Assembly: GCA_963678675.1 (NCBI GenBank)
Contig: OY783195.1
Coordinates: 17,763,342-17,827,341 of the forward strand
DNA length: 64,000 bases
Source: Xiphydria camelus
Taxonomy: Eukaryota; Arthropoda; Insecta; Hymenoptera; Xiphydriidae
Direction of reading: 5' to 3'
In this document: piece by piece, positions 61,791-64,000 of the stretch
Layout of the letters: every line of letters starts with the position of its first letter
Numbering within the stretch: the first letter of the stretch is position 1
Translations under genes and position numbers: made by a program
The notes under the pieces: model-generated
Told to the model about the DNA's origin: nothing
The model's database searches: none
The model's input: only the letters and a program-made list of their open reading frames with translations

Positions 61791-62276
61791 ACTTAATGAC
61801 AAGTAACTCCGCCATTAAATTGTCACCATAGCTTGTCCCGTTTTGTAAAAACTGTCGCTGCCTCCACCTTCTTTTTCGCTTCTGGGGGGCTATTATGATG
61901 AAAGCAGGACTAACACCAGCAGCAATAGACGGTTCCATTTTTTAACATCAAGACTCCGTTTCGTTTGAACGCTCAACTGGTTCTGATCGCATGTATCCGG
62001 ATACAAGTCGATGTATCCAACAGTATGTTGCCAACAGCGACATCGTGTTGGCAACACTCAATGTTGATGTTGCCAACAGCGATGTTGATGTTGCCAACAG
62101 CGATGTTGCCAACAGCCATAAACGTGTTGCCAACATGTTGCCAACATTTTGTATCCCGGTCTAAACGTACCTTAACGCGTGAACGTAACGCTCGATTTTA
62201 CCCCGACGGCAGCTACCGCGACATAAGAAGTTTTACTTCAAAAATAATTGAGTTAAAATGGAGGGGAGATTAATGT

Positions 62277-62717
62277 GAAAAGTCGCCCGAATCGAAAAAT
62301 TATACTTACTTCAAAATAGTAAACTGGTGAATGATGAAAAAAGTTTAGCGAAAACTAGCAAACGATTTGCAAACGATTACTATGAAACCCAATGGATTTG
62401 TTTAAAGTCGAAGGGCCAAGTGTGAAATTAGACCTCCGATATGAAAATTTGCAATTTCTTAGGAACGGTAAATCGGCAAACAATAAAAAAAGTCGAGCAA
62501 AACTAACAAACGATTTACAAACGATTAGTGTAAGAATAAATCAATTTGGTTAAAGTCAGGGAGCTAGTGTACAGTTAGCCCCCTGGTATGGAAACTCGCA
62601 ATTTCTCAAGAAGAGTACCACTGGCAAACGATGAAAAAGATTTATCAGAAACTGGCAAATGATTTCCAATAGTGTAGACTAAATCAATTTAGTTAAAATC
62701 GGGGGGCTGACTTCACA
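62277..62717. repeat. ~145-bp tandem repeat, three units
   Basis: Units begin at about 62277, 62424 and 62572. Each has a GGCAAAC(A/G)ATGAAAAA-like block, CAAACGATTTRCAAACGATT and AAATCAATTTGGTTAAAGTC followed by a G-rich GGGGGCTA(G/A). Units are about 70-75% alike by eye. It resembles a satellite fragment; no gene. Confidence 0.75.
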
Positions 62718-63250
62718 CATATTTCATAAGATAACCCCATTCTCGTGTTTTATAAGATCTCTGCCAATCGGAATTACCCTCAACCTAATCCATTTAATTT
62801 GTGGGAAACGCAACCGTAGACATAGCATCCCAAACAGATGTGTCTATTTACACCCCCGGGTTTTGACAACACCGTTAGACCCACGGGCTCTTCGACAGCG
62901 AGACCTGCCCTTGACACCCTCAATTATTTTTACGATGATCAATTAAGATTTGCTTGAGTCAGCGGAAAAGATATCAGCCCATTTATATATATTACGTGTG
63001 CGATATCTGAAATAAATAGAAGCGCGTGCATGGCCGGTGAATGCTCACGAGCATTGGATGTCCGTACACATGCGTCTACCTACCCTTATATCGCTATCTA
63101 GATATGAATTTGTGTCAGAGGGAGTAAAATTTCTGCCGAATAACTGAGAGAAATTGCAACCTGTCAATGTCGATATATCCTTTATTTATCTGACCAGAAT
63201 GGGGGAGTGACCTGGCCTGGCCGCAATATACTGGGTGTACATTTATTATA
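62718..63250. other. No gene seen
   Basis: Non-repetitive within the window, with short frames only and no recognisable domain. Confidence 0.45.
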
Positions 63251-63952
63251 GGGTTACATCTAGTCAGAATTTTCGAAAAAATCGATTTTTCGTTTTCGAC
63301 GAATTCTTAAAGTATAACCTTTCAAAAATATTCTCTGAAAATGTCAAGTCGATCCGTTCAAAATTGAGCGAGTTACGGCCGTTTTTACAGTTACGTTCTG
63401 CGAGCCGCGCGCGTGACGCAAGTACGATACTACGAAGTTAAACGCGTTTTTCTCGAAACGGCCTTTTCAAAATCGGTGACCACAATATCACAAAAACGAG
63501 TGGACCGATTTACTTGAAATTTTACATACTTTTTTTTTAATATCAACAGGCAGTCCTTATTTTTTTTATATCAAGGAAAATTAAGTGATTTTTTCACCGA
63601 AATTTACTTTCACTTTCGATCGCCGACCATTTTTTCAAAAATTAATATTTTATCAAATCCTTCGATTAAGGACATACGATACAAAAACGTAATTTATTTG
63701 GTTTTTTGATGTCCGATAAATGATATGGAAGTTACAGTGGTCACCGCGGAAAGCTTTTTTTGAACAGCGGTCCGGGAAATACATTATATCTGCTACACAT
63801 TTGTGATTTTTTTCCAATAACAAAATTATGGAACATAGTCAAAGATATACCCTTTACTATGACAAAAAAAACAGTTCGAAACCTGCAATCATTTTCACAC
63901 AAAAAATTCACAAAAACACGCCTTTTTTCGGCCGCCAACTAGGTGTAACCCC
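63251..63952. mobile_element. TTAA-type MITE related to 20378-20999
   Basis: GGGTTACATCTAGT mirrors ACTAGGTGTAACCCC. TTAA follows on the right (63953-63956); on the left the site reads TTATA, perhaps mutated. An interior TAAACGCGTTTTTCTCGAAAC matches, inverted, the AAAACGCGTTTAAAG sequence near 20920. No transposase. Confidence 0.7.
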
Positions 63953-64000
63953 TTAAGGGAAACATCTATTTTGTCTAGTTGTTTATTATTTTACAAAAAA

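Larger units (their letters stand above)
60744..62172. mobile_element. TAA-flanked TIR element, 1429 bp, with GTTGGCAACA repeats
   Basis: AGGTAAGTCTATACCGGGATAC mirrors GTATCCCGGTCTAAACGTACCT; TAA flanks it (60741-60743 and 62173-62175). Both ends carry many GTTGGCAACA/TGTTGCCAAC units. TAA duplications and the AGGT start resemble the Harbinger element at 38369, so PIF/Harbinger mobilisation is plausible. No transposase inside. It contains a (CTAC)n tract and a repeat V copy. Confidence 0.8.

Overview
The window is repeat-dense eukaryotic DNA, best read as an arthropod (probably insect) genome scaffold. The evidence is the mix of mobile elements: mariner and DUF4817-type mariner-like transposases, PIF/Harbinger, Helitron/Helentron remnants with an endonuclease domain, a Gypsy LTR retrotransposon, TTAA-flanked and TA-flanked MITEs, and protein families I know mainly from multicopy arthropod loci. 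I see no bacterial operon structure, no rRNA and no intact tRNA. The species cannot be read from this sequence. There is a 200-N assembly gap at 14720-14919. I could not identify one intact host gene with confidence. Almost every recognisable coding stretch is a broken transposon gene.

Layout. 1-960: decayed multicopy arthropod gene. 1035-8006: tandem GACCTTGA repeats and a run of palindromic (foldback) MITEs, with a tRNA-like SINE head near 5373. 8916-12288: DNA transposon with 450-bp terminal inverted repeats (TIRs) and a frameshifted DDE-like gene, abutted by a 982-bp TIR element (12293-13274) rich in TCAAGGTCA sites. 13445-18410: a foldback, a THAP/SWIM element around the gap, two mariner remnants and a LINE 3' end. 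18415-28870: one LTR-like repeat interrupted first by a mariner (itself split by about 3.7 kb of nested MITEs) and then by a Gypsy element (23926-28616) with 305-bp LTRs, primer-binding site, polypurine tract and a 5-bp target duplication.

The largest structure is a nested inverted repeat from about 31392 to 48361. Its arms (31392-34676 and 35066-48361) are inverted copies of one ~2.2-kb sequence, each carrying insertions the other lacks: a ~1-kb foldback on the left; a PIF/Harbinger element, a ~9.7-kb composite block and a TTAA MITE on the right. The whole structure sits inside a copy of another repeat (U). The 9.7-kb block holds a second Harbinger, a chain of three palindromes, and a Helentron gene on the minus strand broken by a non-autonomous Helitron (41954-43497).

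48690-64000: more MITEs, a possible decapeptide-repeat reading frame (50084-50389), a DUF4817 mariner-like transposase next to a Helitron helicase C-terminus, an endonuclease fragment split by a foldback, a CACTA-like element with subterminal repeats (58597-60710), a TAA-flanked element (60744-62172), a 145-bp tandem repeat and a terminal TTAA-type MITE.

The genes do not form a pathway. The value of the window is its insertion history, because several elements have their empty site preserved in a second copy within the window. All identities and counts were made by eye.
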